In this document: positions 13,701-26,480 of the stretch, one piece after another
Layout: every line of letters begins with the position of its first letter
Position numbering within the stretch: the stretch's first letter is position 1
DNA from: Anarhynchus alexandrinus
Lineage: Eukaryota > Chordata > Aves > Charadriiformes > Charadriidae
Direction of reading: 5' to 3'
DNA length: 64,000 nt
Assembly: GCA_008711295.1 (NCBI GenBank)
Contig: VUYV01000004.1
Location: 5,979,378-6,043,377 of the forward strand
Translations under genes and position numbers: made by a program
The notes under the pieces: model-generated
Told to the model about the DNA's origin: nothing
The model's database searches: none
Seen by the model: only the letters and a program-made list of their open reading frames with translations

Positions 13701-15900
13701 CTCATTGCTTTACCAGTGGGGAGCACGGCAAGTCAGCACTAAGACTCCCTCCTCTTCTCCTTTCTTGGCCAAGTAAAGCTGTACAGACCAGAAACACAGT
13801 TTCTCCAGCAGTCACTGGGATGCACTGGCTAGGCACTCTGGGCAATTTTGCCATCTTTGTGTCCTTCAGTGTAAGCTTTCACACGTGCTTTAAAGAAGGT
13901 GAGCTTTAGGGCTGTGGTAGCCACAGCTGCTGGCACAGCCACAGCCTCCAGCTCCACTGCTTTCTCACAACAGGTTGTGTAGTATTTGGCTTCAGGGCAT
14001 CAGGGTCAAAAAAAAAAAAAGCATATCTGGATGAAATACAGGAATGCTGACAAGGGGATGTGTGTTTTGGGGATGCAGTCTACATATGCTTTCACCTTGA
14101 ATTCAACACATGCATAAAACAAGGGCAGGAAACTAAACTCTTTAAATTCATTCACCATCCCTTTTCTTTCTGTTGTCAGACATGATTGTTGCCATTCGAA
14201 AACTTTTATTTCTTTTATGGGCATATTTATAGTGTTATGCCAGTTACAACTAGGCAATGGGAAACTGATATAATACAGGCAGAAAATAGGGTGAAAATTA
14301 AATATCCAAAGAATTTTCAAGCAGGAATCAATTGTGGTCTGGAAGTTACTGTAAGCTTGTATTTAGTAAAATAAAACAGATAGTAAGAGGAAAGTCTTGT
14401 AACATTCAGAAGTTAATGTAACTACGACTGATAAGCAGAACAATTGAGTGAGTTATTTTGGTTTTTATAGCTTTTTCATATGTGTCTGATGGAAACAGTA
14501 ATTTAAATCCTTTTGGATATTGGCACAATCATGCAGATGACAAAAGCATGAACTGTAAACAAAGGACTGCAAGAAGTGAATGCACTGTGTTACAGAAAGA
14601 CATCCAGGAATGTGTAATTCATTCATAGTCTAGTACAAAGAGTAAATTGGGATACCAGAGCTCTCTGCTGACTCCACTAAATGAGAAGATTTTGAATGCA
14701 CCTGGAGGAATAATACCAAAAAAGGACCTAGATAGACTAGAAAGCAACAAAATACAGAGATTTAATGTGGAAAAATTGTAAGTAAATCTGTCTAGGGAAA
14801 ACTAATCCAAAACACAGATGTTCTCCTGGAGAGAGAAATCTTGAAAGCAATCATGTTAAAGCAGACAAGGAATGACAACAGAGTTAATGGTAAGTCCCCA
14901 GTGCAACAGGCAGCACAAATCAGGATGGGGAGTTTGCTTGCATTCACTAGCAGCCCACTGTTAGCCACCGCTCACGCCTGTGGAGCGCTGCTGTAATCTC
15001 TTGCTCGTGAAATGCTAATTCTAGCAGTGTGATCAGCAGAGAGATAACACAAAGTGGAGGCAGCTCTAAGCAGTGCAACAGAATTATGACAAGCTTGGAG
15101 GAAACAACTCATATAACACACACCGCCACTGGGGTAAGGTGTAAGATAGGAGATAAGCCCATTAATACTGAAACTGAAATATTAAATGTTCCATCGCGTG
15201 GCAGATTTAAAAACTAAACAGAAAACTAGAAACCTAGCAGCAGATCATCTCTGTGTCGCAAAGTTCAGGGTGTCCTTTGTCATTAACCTTAAAATTTCTT
15301 CTTAAAAGCCTGCCCATGACCAACGGGCAAAACTCCATCCAAAGGCAAGAACAGAAAAGGGTCTGACTGTGACTTTCTTAAGAAAAACTCTCTCTTCTTA
15401 AGAAAAAACTCACTGGATTAAAGATAATTAATAAAATGTCCAGACACAAACTCTCAGAAATGTTATTCTACACTCGGGAAACAAAATGTAAACCTTTTCT
15501 GGATGGAAAGGCTGCAGGAGACAGCCAATGTTGGCAGTGGTGACAAGGCTGGTGCTTTGCTACTGGTACTGCATGCAGAATTGCACGTGTGGGTGGCTTG
15601 ACGATACCTTGGGCACAAATGCAACACCAGCACATTTTGCTGCCTGCAGATGACGTTTCATGTCCCATATTGTCTCCCATGGATACTGTGGGTCCCAGCA
15701 AGGAGGGGGTTAGGCTGGGCAGCAGTGTGCTGGTCCCCATCCACAGGAATATATGTCCTGGCCAGCACTAACCAGCCCTGATGCCAGCTGTGGCTTTTAT
15801 TTACAGAGATGGGTAACATCCAATTTGGGAAGAGAGGCAGTTGTTGGAGGCACAGGGCAACGACAGCCACCGGGGAGCATTTCTTTCCACATTGTGTCTA
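7764..15900. other. Intergenic DNA, no gene supported
   Basis: No coding exon is recognisable. The part from about 8,600 to 9,520 is A/T-rich with many TAAT and ATTA homeodomain-type cores and a GATA cluster, which is listed separately. A 13-base A run lies near 14,008. The remainder is unremarkable single-copy-looking sequence with short frames only. Confidence 0.6.
9374..9504. promoter_or_regulatory. Clustered GATA motifs, candidate enhancer
   Basis: Seven GATA/TATC cores fall within 131 bp: 9,374, 9,379, 9,400, 9,412, 9,417, 9,491 and 9,501. Two are paired TTATCTTATC strings about 38 bp apart. GATA-family zinc-finger factors bind such sites. That this is a functional enhancer is inference from motif density only, and the gene it might serve is unknown. 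Confidence 0.3.
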
Positions 15901-16079
15901 AGGAGACCGCCTGAGGTCTTGGGGGGGGTTAGGGGCAGGGATGCAGAGGGGTGTGCAGGGATGCGGATTGATGCTTAGTGGTGCCCAGGGTTACCCACCA
16001 CCACCACCACCCCCGGGCACCCCAAGGCTGCCTACCCACAGCTGCAGAAGACCCACATTGCCATCTAGTGCCAGAGGAG

Positions 16080-16260
16080 CACAAGGACAGCCGGGAGCCA
16101 TCGCCTCCCCGCCGGGGCCGGCCCGGGGGCTGAGCCGGGGTCGCCCCCCCCCGCAGGTCGCGGTCCCCGCTCGCTCTGGAGCCGTCAACTCCTTTCACTG
16201 CGGAAACTTAAGGCGAGAAAGTAAATCTTGTGCTGTTCCGCCGACACACGGCAAGTCGCG
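16080..16260. promoter_or_regulatory. Small CpG-rich patch, possible orphan promoter
   Basis: A short stretch dense in CpG and CCGG-type strings includes a run of nine C at 16,146-16,154. It stands out from the A/T-rich surroundings and is preceded by a CAC-type triplet repeat near 15,997-16,013. The string AGAAAGTAAAT near 16,216 could serve as a splice donor of an untranslated first exon. No protein is encoded. An orphan CpG island or non-coding RNA start is possible but unproven. Confidence 0.3.
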
Positions 16261-19200
16261 TGAAGCCCTGCCATAGATCCTGCCTTGTCCCACGGGTGCT
16301 TGAGAAACACGCAAATAGCTTTGTTGAAGCTCAAAACGGTAGAGCTACTACTGATCTCATCCTAAAAAAGGTGCAACTAAAGTCAGGTTCAGCAGTGATT
16401 GCAGTATCTAATATGGATATACTTCCACAGAGGTTTACGTGCTGATACACCTCCTGCCTGCCTGACCCTCAGCCTGGTGGCCGCGGCCCTGCTCTGCCCC
16501 AGATGCTAAGCAGGGCTGGCTGGGGTGCAGGCTCAGCGCCCGCAGGAGCATCGGGGTGCTGCAGAGGGCTTTCGTTAGGTATTAATAAACTGTGACAGTT
16601 CCGGTGAGAATCGGGGTGTTAACCTTACTGTCCTGGCCAGAATCCAGCCGGGATAGCTCGGCGCCGCCAGCTGCGGTTTGCCTGCAGGGAGAGGGCGAGG
16701 GGAAGGCGCGAGGCTGAGCAGGTTGGGTCCTGCCCGTGTTCCCGCTGCGGAGGCTGCATGTCGGGCCTGGCAGTGTGCTGCTGGTCCTGTGCGGTCTGGA
16801 ACAGCTGTTGCTTCCCACCCAGAGGTGATGACATTACAGTAGTAAATGTCTGCCTCCAAAAGAAGAGATTGTAATTACAGTATTTTCTGTGGCATCTTTT
16901 ATATACACAAAGCACTTTTATATACACAAAGGCATGTACCAAATATTTTTCATGGGACTTCCCACCATAACAGATTAAACTGTTAAGTGTTGTTATCATT
17001 ATGGGTGCTACAAGAACACCTAGAAGCCTCAGGTGAGACAAGGGCTTCACTGTGCTCATGGGTTATACGTGTTTAATACAACTCAGTCTTGTCCGTGCAG
17101 AGCTGGCAATCTGATTGGGACAGGACAGAGGAGTGAGCAAGCAAAGAGATTTGCTACACACCATAAAGCAGTTCAGTAGCTGAGCCAGGTCCCCAAGTTT
17201 CAGCTTGCCAGCCAGTCTTTTCAATTAAATGCTGTACATGGTGGAGTTTGTTTATTTTTTCAGTCTGTGGTTATACCCTTGAAACAAAGGGCTCCCAGAA
17301 AAAACAGCCCCTTCACGGTTTCATGGGCTCATTGATAGAAGAGAGACCCTGCTCACTCGCCTTTCCTTCTCACGCTGTAAGTGGGAACTCTGAGCACCAC
17401 TTGGCAAAGACGCAGAGAGCTGGCACACTCAGCTGGAAGGATTCATTAGTGGATCCTGAAAACTGTACCAAGCAACTTGATGACAGAGGGCAGTTATTAA
17501 ACTTCAACAGTGAAGTGGCAATCTATGACCAGCAAGAACTCGTGGCTTCCCAGCGGTGTAGGTACAACTGAGCTTTGCCATGGCAAAGATGAGGTGCAGA
17601 GCAAGGTCAGCCTGCTCTTGCCGCAGGAAGGGTGGCTAGAAGGGGCAAAGCTTGAGGGCACGTGTCCTCCTTGCACATCTTGGTCTTCTGTTAAGAGACG
17701 TCATAAAGAAAAGCACCGACCGACTGCAACCAGCTCCTCAGCCCTCACTCAAGCATAAGTGCTCTGAAGGTTAGTAACCATCAGGCGACAGGGAGCAAAC
17801 ATGCTGCTTTGGTAGCTGAAAGTTTGCATGTGTTCCGAGGACTGGAGGAGCATTTCACCTACAGCCCCTGAAATTACTGCTGCCTGGCAAGACAACATCC
17901 ACCGGATGAAACTAAAGCCCTGTAAGCAGAACATCCTTTTACAGAGGCAAGCAAAATTTTAGAGACCCAGTCACTGTAAGATCTTTCCCCCCCTAATACC
18001 AATATCTAAGTGAAATCTATTTATTTTAGGCCTGCTGTGTCATAACGGATCCAAGCGCTGCATTTTTTTCTTGGAAAGAGGCAAGGTTTTGTTTAAAAAT
18101 ATTAACTTTTCATGACATTTAGTCTTAATTTCTCTACAAGCTTTTGAACTCTGGTTCTCTGGTGCAGATGAAGGACCAGCTTCTTCCTCAGTGTAATTCT
18201 GTCCAAGCCCGTGCATTTACACTGGGGGTGAATTTTGTCCATAAGGTTTGTGATTCTCAGGCAGAGAAGCACTCTGCTGAAGATATTTACATTCAGCAAG
18301 GCTCATAAGCCACTGAACATCTGTTCTCTCATTAGCAGCCTCCTCAGCATTTGCCCTGTAGGCAATAATCTACAGGACAAGTTTCCCAGCACCTAAACTA
18401 CTGTAGGATAATTCTTTAACTAAATGGAAAGCAAAGCCCAAGGCCCTGGGAATTCGCTTTTGTACAATAATCTTTTGTGTGCGTACAGTAGAAACTAAAG
18501 GATTATGGAGTCAAATCATGAGAATTCAGGTCAAGTGAGATTTGGGGGGGGAAGGAGAAGATGACAGAAGCACCAGTGGGAAGGTAGCGATCCCAGGGGA
18601 AGTAACGTGACGCTTGCAGATAAGCCTGTTCTGCTGTCATGGTTTAATTTTACACCAGTATTAAAATTTCTGAGCATTGCTGAACATCAACTCTCCCTTT
18701 ACTGCACGAGGTTCTTTTTGTTGTTGTTTTTTTTCTCCTCTAGCAGCTGTGCTATTTTGGAGCATCCCCATGTCACAGTTATTTTCTTGTGCCATGCCTC
18801 CACCTTCCAGCTCTTTATTATTTTTTTGCAATCTGAGAGTTTGTGCATTTAAATCTCCTTCCTCCATTCAGCTCCCTGTTATTTTTCTTGTTCATATACA
18901 CTTAGCCTGGATCAAAGATTTCAATGATCCTCTAGATATACAAAGCAATTCATTTATCTTCCCTGGACGTTTGCTTAATGGAAGGAAGGAAATGTCATTA
19001 AAGAAAAGCACTATAAAAAATGTGATGCTGCTTTTTCTCTTTCTGGCAAGGGATTGATCTGGATATCCAGGCCGAGACCCAGAAACTGTATTCGAATGCC
19101 TGCCTGCTCTTCCTACAATGCAGAAACGCCCAGATGAATCCAGTCAACTATTTAACATGATCTTGGCTGGTGTAGGCTGCTAAGCTGATGGGAGGACGTG

Positions 19201-20400
19201 CTGTTGGCCAGTGACTGCTGAGAAAATAGTGGAATAGAAGGTGTTAAGTTAGACATAGGTGTAAGCAAAGAAGAAAACAGCATCAAGGAAAATTCACAAC
19301 TCTTCTGGGCCAGGAAAGGAGGCAGGAGGGATAATAAAAGTCTTTGTGGGAGTAACCTACAGTTCGGACGTCATATTTAAAAAGCGCAGTACAGAGTACA
19401 GATGTTACGGGTTGTATTAGCTTGGTCTGCAGGGAACTACATCCTGTATTGGATGAAATGGTTTGACCTCTTCTATTGAAATGCTAATGTTTGACCACTT
19501 CCTCCAGCAAAGTGAGTCTCGTTATTTCTCATTGTAGCCTACATTTACCCTTCCTCCAGTCTACACCACCCTGACCCCAGAGTTTCTGCTTTTCAAATAT
19601 GCGCCTAAAATTTGTCTGCTATGTGATCGTTTTATGAGGTGATATCATGAAGTATAAGTATGTGTTCCAGCTGTGTTAGTGACTCTGCCTATAAACCAAG
19701 GAGGTTAGCTAAGCACGTTCTTGCCCTCCTGCTTAATGTGACTCAAGACAAGAAGATGCAGTGATCCAGAGAGCAAAAGCGAAAGAGAGTGAAAAATCCA
19801 GATTAGACCCTGGAAAAAGGAAACTCTAAGTGAAACTGACTTTTTATCTCTTTGTGTCTTCATGTTGACACTACATTAGGAAGGCTGACATCAGTTATCC
19901 CCAGAGGCCCAAATCCAATTTTGAATCAAATGTAGAAGACCAGCTTGTAAAGGCCAAGGATGAATTGGTTCTGCCAGAAGAAAAATTAGCAGAGAAACAA
20001 GCTTATTTCCAGAGAACCTACTGAAATAACTACATGATGCCTTAATAGGTATTGTCCTTGTCTGATATTTTTTTTTAAACTCGGTGAAAGTTCAGGCTTT
20101 GAAATAACCAATCTGTATAAGGAACACATCCATCTCCAGATTTGTTGCATGCAGTAATCTGTAGTCAAGATTACTTTAGTTAGCATTGAGATGGGCTGCC
20201 CTTTTTATTCTCTGAGTCTGTTTTAACACTAATCCCTGAACAAATACTTACAAAAGCTAAACAGATATGTGTCTGTCCTACTTGCTTCCATTTACATCTG
20301 TGAGAAGCTGCACAGATTTTGTGCTGCTTAGCTGTCATGCTATTTCCTAGTGCCAAGTTCTCATATTGCTGCAGTTCTAGACCATTTGCTGTTGCAGAAG
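16261..20400. other. Intergenic DNA, no gene supported
   Basis: No recognisable coding exon. There is a G/C-richer part at about 16,440-16,820 and otherwise A/T-rich sequence. A tandem 19-bp duplication (16,896-16,933) is listed separately. Short frames on both strands carry no family signature that I can name. Confidence 0.6.
16896..16933. repeat. 19-bp tandem duplication, two copies
   Basis: Units 16,896-16,914 and 16,915-16,933 share CTTTTATATACACAAAG and differ only in the last two bases. This is a local duplication with no evident function. Confidence 0.85.
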
Positions 20401-20408
20401 ATTTAGGT

Positions 20409-20607
20409 CAGTGGTTTTTCAACCTTTTCTGATTTATGGACCCCTAAAAAAAAATTTCAGCAGTAGTGTAGACTCCTTTAGGAATTTCACATATGTAGAT
20501 TGCTGTCTGGCACATATGAATTTGCTTTTTCTCAATTACTTTTTGCAGACTCTAGAAGTTTTCCATGGGCTTGCCAGGCTCTGCAGACCATAGGCTGGAA
20601 ACCAATG
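20409..20607. mobile_element. Non-autonomous hAT-type DNA transposon
   Basis: The element is 199 bp and starts CAGTGGTTTTTCAACC. The reverse complement of its right end starts CATTGGTTTCCAGCC, so it has imperfect terminal inverted repeats. It is flanked on both sides by the same 8-bp string ATTTAGGT (20,401-20,408 and 20,608-20,615), which is the target duplication length of the hAT superfamily. The CAGTGGTT start and the 'TATGGACCCC' string near 20,436 resemble Charlie-like elements as I remember them. It is too short to encode a transposase, so it would have been mobilised in trans. The exact family is not determined. Confidence 0.8.
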
Positions 20608-20615
20608 ATTTAGGT

Positions 20616-21642
20616 GATCTCTTGAACCATTACTCCTCCATGTATACACTGCTGTAAAAGAGGAGAATGCCATAAAATGAGTAACATCAAGGCCAATGTT
20701 TTGGGGATATTGTGACTTTCAATACTTTACAGTCTGTCAAACTTGAATGCAGGGTGTTCAAGCAACCAGTGTTCACATATGAAAAAAATACATGGTGATG
20801 GTTTACCAACACCCACGTTTTCCCGCTGTCTCAGTGCCTTTGGATGCTGAGCTGTGGGTGTTCCAACACCCCCATAAATCATAACCAGTTTCCTCCAGAG
20901 CTTTAGCTATCAAATGATATGTGCTTTTTTGGCTTCTCTAAGCCTAGCCCAAATAAGGTTCTACAATATGGTTTCTTTAGATTGCAATCAGGTTTAGGAG
21001 GAAATGTGGGATAAAGTCCATATATAAATCATCTTTTCTCTCTGCATTGCTTTATGCACCATACCATGAGAACTGGTACTTCTTTAGAACCCATCAAACC
21101 CTCTCTCCCGGCTGAGAGATTGCTATTAGTAAGCAACACCATCTTTACCACAGCAGGCTGAGCCTTTCTAGCCTCGCTATTTATATAACAGCAGAGAACT
21201 GCATCTTCTCCCACTCATCACTTCACTGTTGGTGAACTGGAGGAGAACAACATCCATCAGCTTAGAAGTGAGGAAAGAGTGGTGTTAATTATTTGCACTG
21301 CTATAGTCCCTGAATACTGTAAGTATTGACCAGGTCTCTACTATATGATATGAGGTTCAGCGCATGTGTGAAACAGGAAGGGGGACTACATGCCAAAGAT
21401 CACCCAAGCCAAGCACGCAACAGGAGATAACACATGGGTATCAGGGACAGGCAGATGGAATAGTATAAGAAAACAATAAGGTAAAATAAAGTTAGTGTAT
21501 TAGCCTATGGTCTTGGCATGCCATCTAGTCACCTGGTGACAGGTGCTTTTGTACATATTGCAGGAAGAAAAAAAGCCTTGAAGGATGATGATTAACTTAT
21601 TTCTGTAGCTGTAACAGAACTGCCTTGGTCAAGCCTCACTCG
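20616..21642. other. Intergenic DNA left of the LTR, possibly decayed retroviral interior
   Basis: This stretch lies between the hAT element and the LTR. If the LTR carries residual internal sequence, its untranslated leader should start at 21,642 and run leftwards on the minus strand. I see no gag or pol-like reading frame here, so the provirus interior is absent or decayed. An inverted repeat (AACACCCAC ... GTGGGTGTT, about 20,810-20,862) is present and may be chance. Confidence 0.45.
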
Positions 21643-21661
21643 TGCCCCACGTTGGGCACCA
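21643..21661 (-). other. Retroviral primer-binding site (tRNA-Lys type)
   Basis: Read on the minus strand, the sequence is TGGTGCCCAACGTGGGGCA. This is close to the complement of a tRNA-Lys 3' end, a primer-binding site found in class II and related retroelements. It lies seven bases beyond the LTR end at 21,669. Its presence shows that the LTR is a 5' LTR in minus orientation, or that at least the first internal bases of the provirus survive. Confidence 0.75.
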
Positions 21662-21668
21662 ATAAATC

Positions 21669-22421
21669 TGTCATGGTTTGGGCCGGACTGGACACTGTAA
21701 CAAACAACAGATGCTGTCTGACCTCTCTCCCTTCAGAGAAGGGAGAACATCTCCCTTCAGGGAGAGGAGGAAGAGAGAGAAAGAGACCTATGAGTTTAAA
21801 AGAAAACTAAACCACTTTAATGAAAATATTAATAAAAAGAAAATAATGAAATATATTCATTACATAGAAAACTGTATGGAGCTCCCAGGACGACAATCAC
21901 CGTCAGACACTGGGAAAGTCCCAGACTGGACTCAGTGATGGACAGGAACTGGATTCTTGATCTGGATTGAGGAACGCACGGATTGGGATCGAAGGCAGAC
22001 AGACAGAGTCCTCCTCGGACACCAGCCATTAAAGGAAGAAGCTGAGCCTTTGATCCCTCAGCTTTTATACTGAGCATGATGCAGGGAATACCCTGCTGGT
22101 CAGTTCTGGGTCACCTGTCCTGTCCGCTCCTCCCCGCAGGTGGGAACCCTCTACACTTTTCCACTTCTGACCCTCCAACGGGGCAAATAACAAAGTTAAC
22201 TGACCTTGGTTGTTATAGCAATAAGTACAAGCAAGAGCCTCTCTGCATACCATTCCTTGGCATAAATTAGAAATAATCAGGTCTTATCAGTCTCTGGGAG
22301 CAGACTACAGTCTTAAAAATATGCTGTTAATTTCAGAGAGTTCAGTTAGTTAGAAGAGGCTTAGCTGCAAAGTAAAATTACTGAACAGAAAATTGGTTCT
22401 CTTTTACATCAAACCAGGACA
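21669..22421 (-). mobile_element. Endogenous retrovirus LTR, minus orientation
   Basis: The 753-bp element begins TGTCATGGTTTGGG and ends CATCAAACCAGGACA, so it has the TG...CA ends and short inverted termini of a retroviral LTR. On the minus strand it shows a TATA box (TATAAAAG, about 22,062-22,069) and further downstream an ATTAAA polyadenylation signal (21,816-21,821), followed by the primer-binding site. This order (U3, R, U5, PBS) fits an LTR transcribed leftwards. No gag, pol or env frame follows on the left, so the provirus has lost its interior. The family (ERVL-like or ERVK-like) is not certain. Confidence 0.82.
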
Positions 22422-25400
22422 AGAACATTCCTATAATGGAGGAACAGCAGTTTTGGGAGAAAAAAAGCATATGGTAGTCATTGGAAAAAGTAACAAAGAG
22501 GTGATACAGACTGGCAGAGGTGAGCTCTGACTCCTAATAGTGAATTTAAGATGATAGTCTAGATGGACGTTGGTCAAAACAAGTCCTGGAAATTAATCTA
22601 ATAGCTTTTTCCTTGCTGCAATAGAGAACGGTGATTCAAAGGAGGAATGTAAATAGAAAGTGATCTGGTCAAAGCAGGTCACTGGCTAGGAAAGAGAATG
22701 GGGTGAGATATCAGATGACAAAAACAGGAGAGAATAATGCAGCAGTGGAGATGCAAAGTGAAGAGAACCTAGTTAAGAGTTCCAGCTGCCTGGATGGGGA
22801 GAAAAGATTATATATATATGTTTTGTTATACAGGAAGAAATCATAAATGTGGACATTCTTTGACCAGGAGGTCCCAGAACAAGGTCCAAGTTGAAGACGA
22901 CATCTGACTTCCATTTCCTTTTCCTCTCCTTTACTTGGCATCTGTTGTAAGCCTACAGTTCCTTAGCCTGAGACTGATCTCAAGGTCATTGTTTTGATTC
23001 TACTCTTATCCCTCCCGCCAAGAGGTTTATAGAGCTTGGTGTTCTTTATAATGAAAGTATAGAGCACATCAGCCGATACTTCCAGATTTTCAATTTTCTT
23101 TTTGGCCTCCTAAGGCTTTAATATGAAACCTTCCATCTCACTGTCCATCAGAACTACTGCTCCTGAATTATGGCTGATTTCCTCTTAATATCCACAGCAG
23201 GGATTTTTAATAAATCAAATAAAAAATAAAAAATGCTGCACCATCCCCAGTGTTGATGGATCTAACTCCCTGCCAATAATAAGCCAGACAAGATGTAATG
23301 GGACCTTTGTTTTTGCACAGGATATAGAAGACAGACTCTTCCCTTTCCCAGGAGGCAATTCAGTGTAAACCAGGTTAGTGTGCAAACCTGCATCTCCAAA
23401 GGTAATGCAAAATAAAAATAACAATGTGTCTCTAGACTATAGCACTGAGAGAAAGCAAGGAGCAAGACAAAATGTTCCGTTAATCCCAGTGTCTAGTCTG
23501 AAGGTGATGCAATTTAGGGCGTGCTATCATTTACAAAAACACTGACTAGACTTCCAGGTATGTACTGCAGGTGGTACCTAGTTCTTATCTACTTGCCTCT
23601 GGTTCAGCGCCTACACCAGTCAATTTACAGATCATTACACTGTACAATATGTAAAATAAAAATAAATCTCATTAAACATCTTGACTGTATGTTGCTTAGC
23701 CTGCTGCTCTATCAGGCTGTGATTTAAAGACCTACCCCAACAGCCTGTGAGGAGGAACTGTTCTCAGGCCATCATTCCCATTCCTTTGGTTACCTTTTCT
23801 GCCTCTACGTTCCCTTGAAAAGGGATTTGTCCCCCTTGTACCAGGGACAGTACTTCCTGGGGTTGTTGTATAGCAAACATTCAACCCATTACAAAGATGT
23901 TCAGCTGAGACGGACAGAATACCTGGATGGGTGATCTGCTTCCCCCTGAACTCCACCAAAGTGTGCTCTCCATCCACCAGAAGAGCTGAAAACTTTCAGC
24001 ATCTACTCTCCAGAAGGAAGACTAGGAAAGCTTTCCCTCTGGAGCCCATTGCTACAGCTACCTACAGGACACAGAAATCACTCCTGACATTCAAGGTTTG
24101 GTTCATGAATTCATTGTGCTTCCGAAGCTTTGCCTGGTCTACAAAAGTGATCGTATTTCCAGCTGATGCGAAGTTGCTTATCAGTGACTGCAATGGTACT
24201 CCACCGGTATATGGAGCTGAGAATTTAGTGAGGTGATTTTTTGGAATAACGAGCATGCCTTCTGCATCTCAATACAGTGTTAATTGATAGCCCTGGATCT
24301 AAGATTGCCCTAATAACGGATTAATATAATGTTCAGGGTTTTTTTTTCATTCTGACAATGTCCACACTTATATGATGTAATGGATTAATTATACTGGTTT
24401 TCGCTGCTAGTGTTGGCTTTCATGGCTAATCTCAAAGTAAGAGAAGTAAACTTACATTTTTAAATGAGAGGACAAAGTAAGTATATATTGGGGATTTTGT
24501 CTTTTACTATTGGAGTCTTCTACTTAAATAATCATCCAGCAGAGATTTTACTGTCAAGTAGAAGATAACCAGGCACGCTTTCAGTAATATTTCTAATGCT
24601 GTGGGTGAAGGATCCAGAATATCTGGACTGTGTGATTATTTTAACTGCTGTGTAGATAAAAGAAAAACATGAGCAGTGAAATGTGGAAAAGGTATATATA
24701 TTATTATATTACTTCTCAACAATTTCTTTTGCTCTTGCTCCTTTGTCTGGAAACAGTGATTAGATCGATTTTCTCATGTAGTAAATAGACTTCCCTAAGA
24801 ATAAAGAGGTCACTTGTTCAAAGCAAGCTTTCTGTTTTAAGTGATAGATTCCTATTTTCTGAGTCAGTGAAAGTTCTCCTCTGCTTTAATGACATTTACA
24901 GAGATCCTACTTGGGGCTGACATTCCCTGCAGACCTGTAGAAAACCTGATGACACTCCTGACCATCTTTTCCTCGGCTTTTCTGCATCATTTTAGTTCTT
25001 GCATCCAGGTTTCTGCCCTTATTCATAAGCTGGTTGAAGCTACATACAGCTGTCACTGCATTTGTAACTACTCCCCTCCCCAAGGTCTCTTTCCTTCAAA
25101 GACTGAGATGGATGTTTTTCTCCACTCAGCCACTCTTCAACTCCTTTCCGAGGGATGTGCCCTGTCTGAACTCAGCAGGGAATGTGCACGACATTAATTG
25201 TAGGACTAGTCAGCACTGTTTCTGACTTCAAGAGAGGCTCACAAGTGAACAGCTGAGAAATTTCACTCTAAACACTGGTGCCTTTGGCTCAGGCTGGAGG
25301 GGTGCATCACTTGCAAGGTACAGTGATATGTATAGTATGGACAGTTGTTATGTCCTTGGTGTGGATAATTTATATATTTTTACTTTCCAGTGGTGTTAAT

Positions 25401-26394
25401 TTGGCACCCCCTGGAGGAAGTATGTTTGAAAACACTTAAAAGAAGGAAATTTTAAAAATCCCCTTTGATGCAATCGATTTAACTAGATTGAAAATTTTCC
25501 CAATTATCTATGGAGAGGGAGTCTTTACAGAAATATTAATGTAATTTTTCTGTAGGCAGTTTTTCATCCCGAGATAATACATGCAATTTTTTTTCTTCCT
25601 CAGACTAAACATGTCAATCTAAGAATATGACTGGGGAAGTGCTGCAGAATTTCTCTAACATCATGAATTAAACGATCAAAAAGAAAACTTGAAATGTCAC
25701 CTATAAATGACAACAAGAACCATTAAAGGGGTCTGTCTGAAATTGATCCAAGATATGTAAGAATCAGTATACTTCCTTACTCTCATGGCTAGGGTGGGCT
25801 CATGCCAGGTAAAAATGGAGGAAGACCTTAGTGTAGGGCTGTGCCTGGATTTACAAAACAAAACAAACCCATGTCTTAGAATATCTAAGGCTATTAGAAA
25901 TATTTCCATTTTGCTAATCAAGTGGAATTGCTTTCTTAGGCAGAAATGACCATGTGCTGGGCTTGCAAGCTAGCTACAGAGTTTGATGCCCAGAAACTAA
26001 AAAAATGCCAAAGACAAAAGTTTAAAGTGCTTTCCCCCTCCAGGCTGCAAGAAAAGAAAGATGTAAATAATGCCAAAATGCATATTTACACAGGTTTAAA
26101 ATTTTATTGGAATGTAACATAGTAATTGGATGTTAGTGATTTCTAAAAAGAAATGTCAACAAGGTTTTTTAATTATTATTGTTTGTTAGCTCTCTTCAGG
26201 AAATACCTGGCTGCCTTTACAAAGAGGGTTCAAAGAGAACTGGGAATGTTGTCAATCAGTACTGCATCCAGTGAAGCTAACCTGTGAAGTGTGAACAATA
26301 ATTGCATTATTTTTGATCTATGTTTGTCAGCTGGGCACAGCACAGTCTCTTCATTGCTCCTTCTGCCCCAGCAGCAAAGCTCAGTCATGGTCCC
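22422..26394. other. Intergenic DNA, no gene supported
   Basis: A/T-rich sequence with no recognisable exon. It includes a short TA run near 22,809-22,819. The short frames here (for example 23,931-24,236 and 24,889-25,197 on the + strand) have no family signature and no splice context that I can support. Confidence 0.6.
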
Positions 26395-26480
26395 TGCCAA
26401 AAGGAACTTCTTCCTTGCGGGTTGGACTAGATGATCCCCAGAGGTCCCTTCCAACCCTGACCATTCTGTGATTCTGTGTG
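26395..26480 (+). mobile_element. CR1 LINE, 3' end fragment
   Basis: This is the diagnostic end of avian CR1: a GGTTGGACTAGATGATC core (26,420-26,436), then the string for 'ccctTCCAACCC' and two tandem ATTCTGTG octamers (26,463-26,478). CR1 elements end in such octamer repeats rather than a poly-A tail. Only the last part is recognisable. The 5' truncation typical of this family explains the absence of reverse transcriptase sequence. Confidence 0.9.

Noticed and set aside
18639..18665. String TGTCATGGTTTAA resembling the start of a bird LTR
   Set aside because: No matching CA end, TATA box or target duplication was found nearby, so a short chance match is more likely.
20810..20862. Inverted repeat AACACCCAC / GTGGGTGTT as a possible RNA hairpin or element end
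   Set aside because: Only nine paired bases with a loop of about 35 bases, no target duplication and no flanking terminator or gene context.
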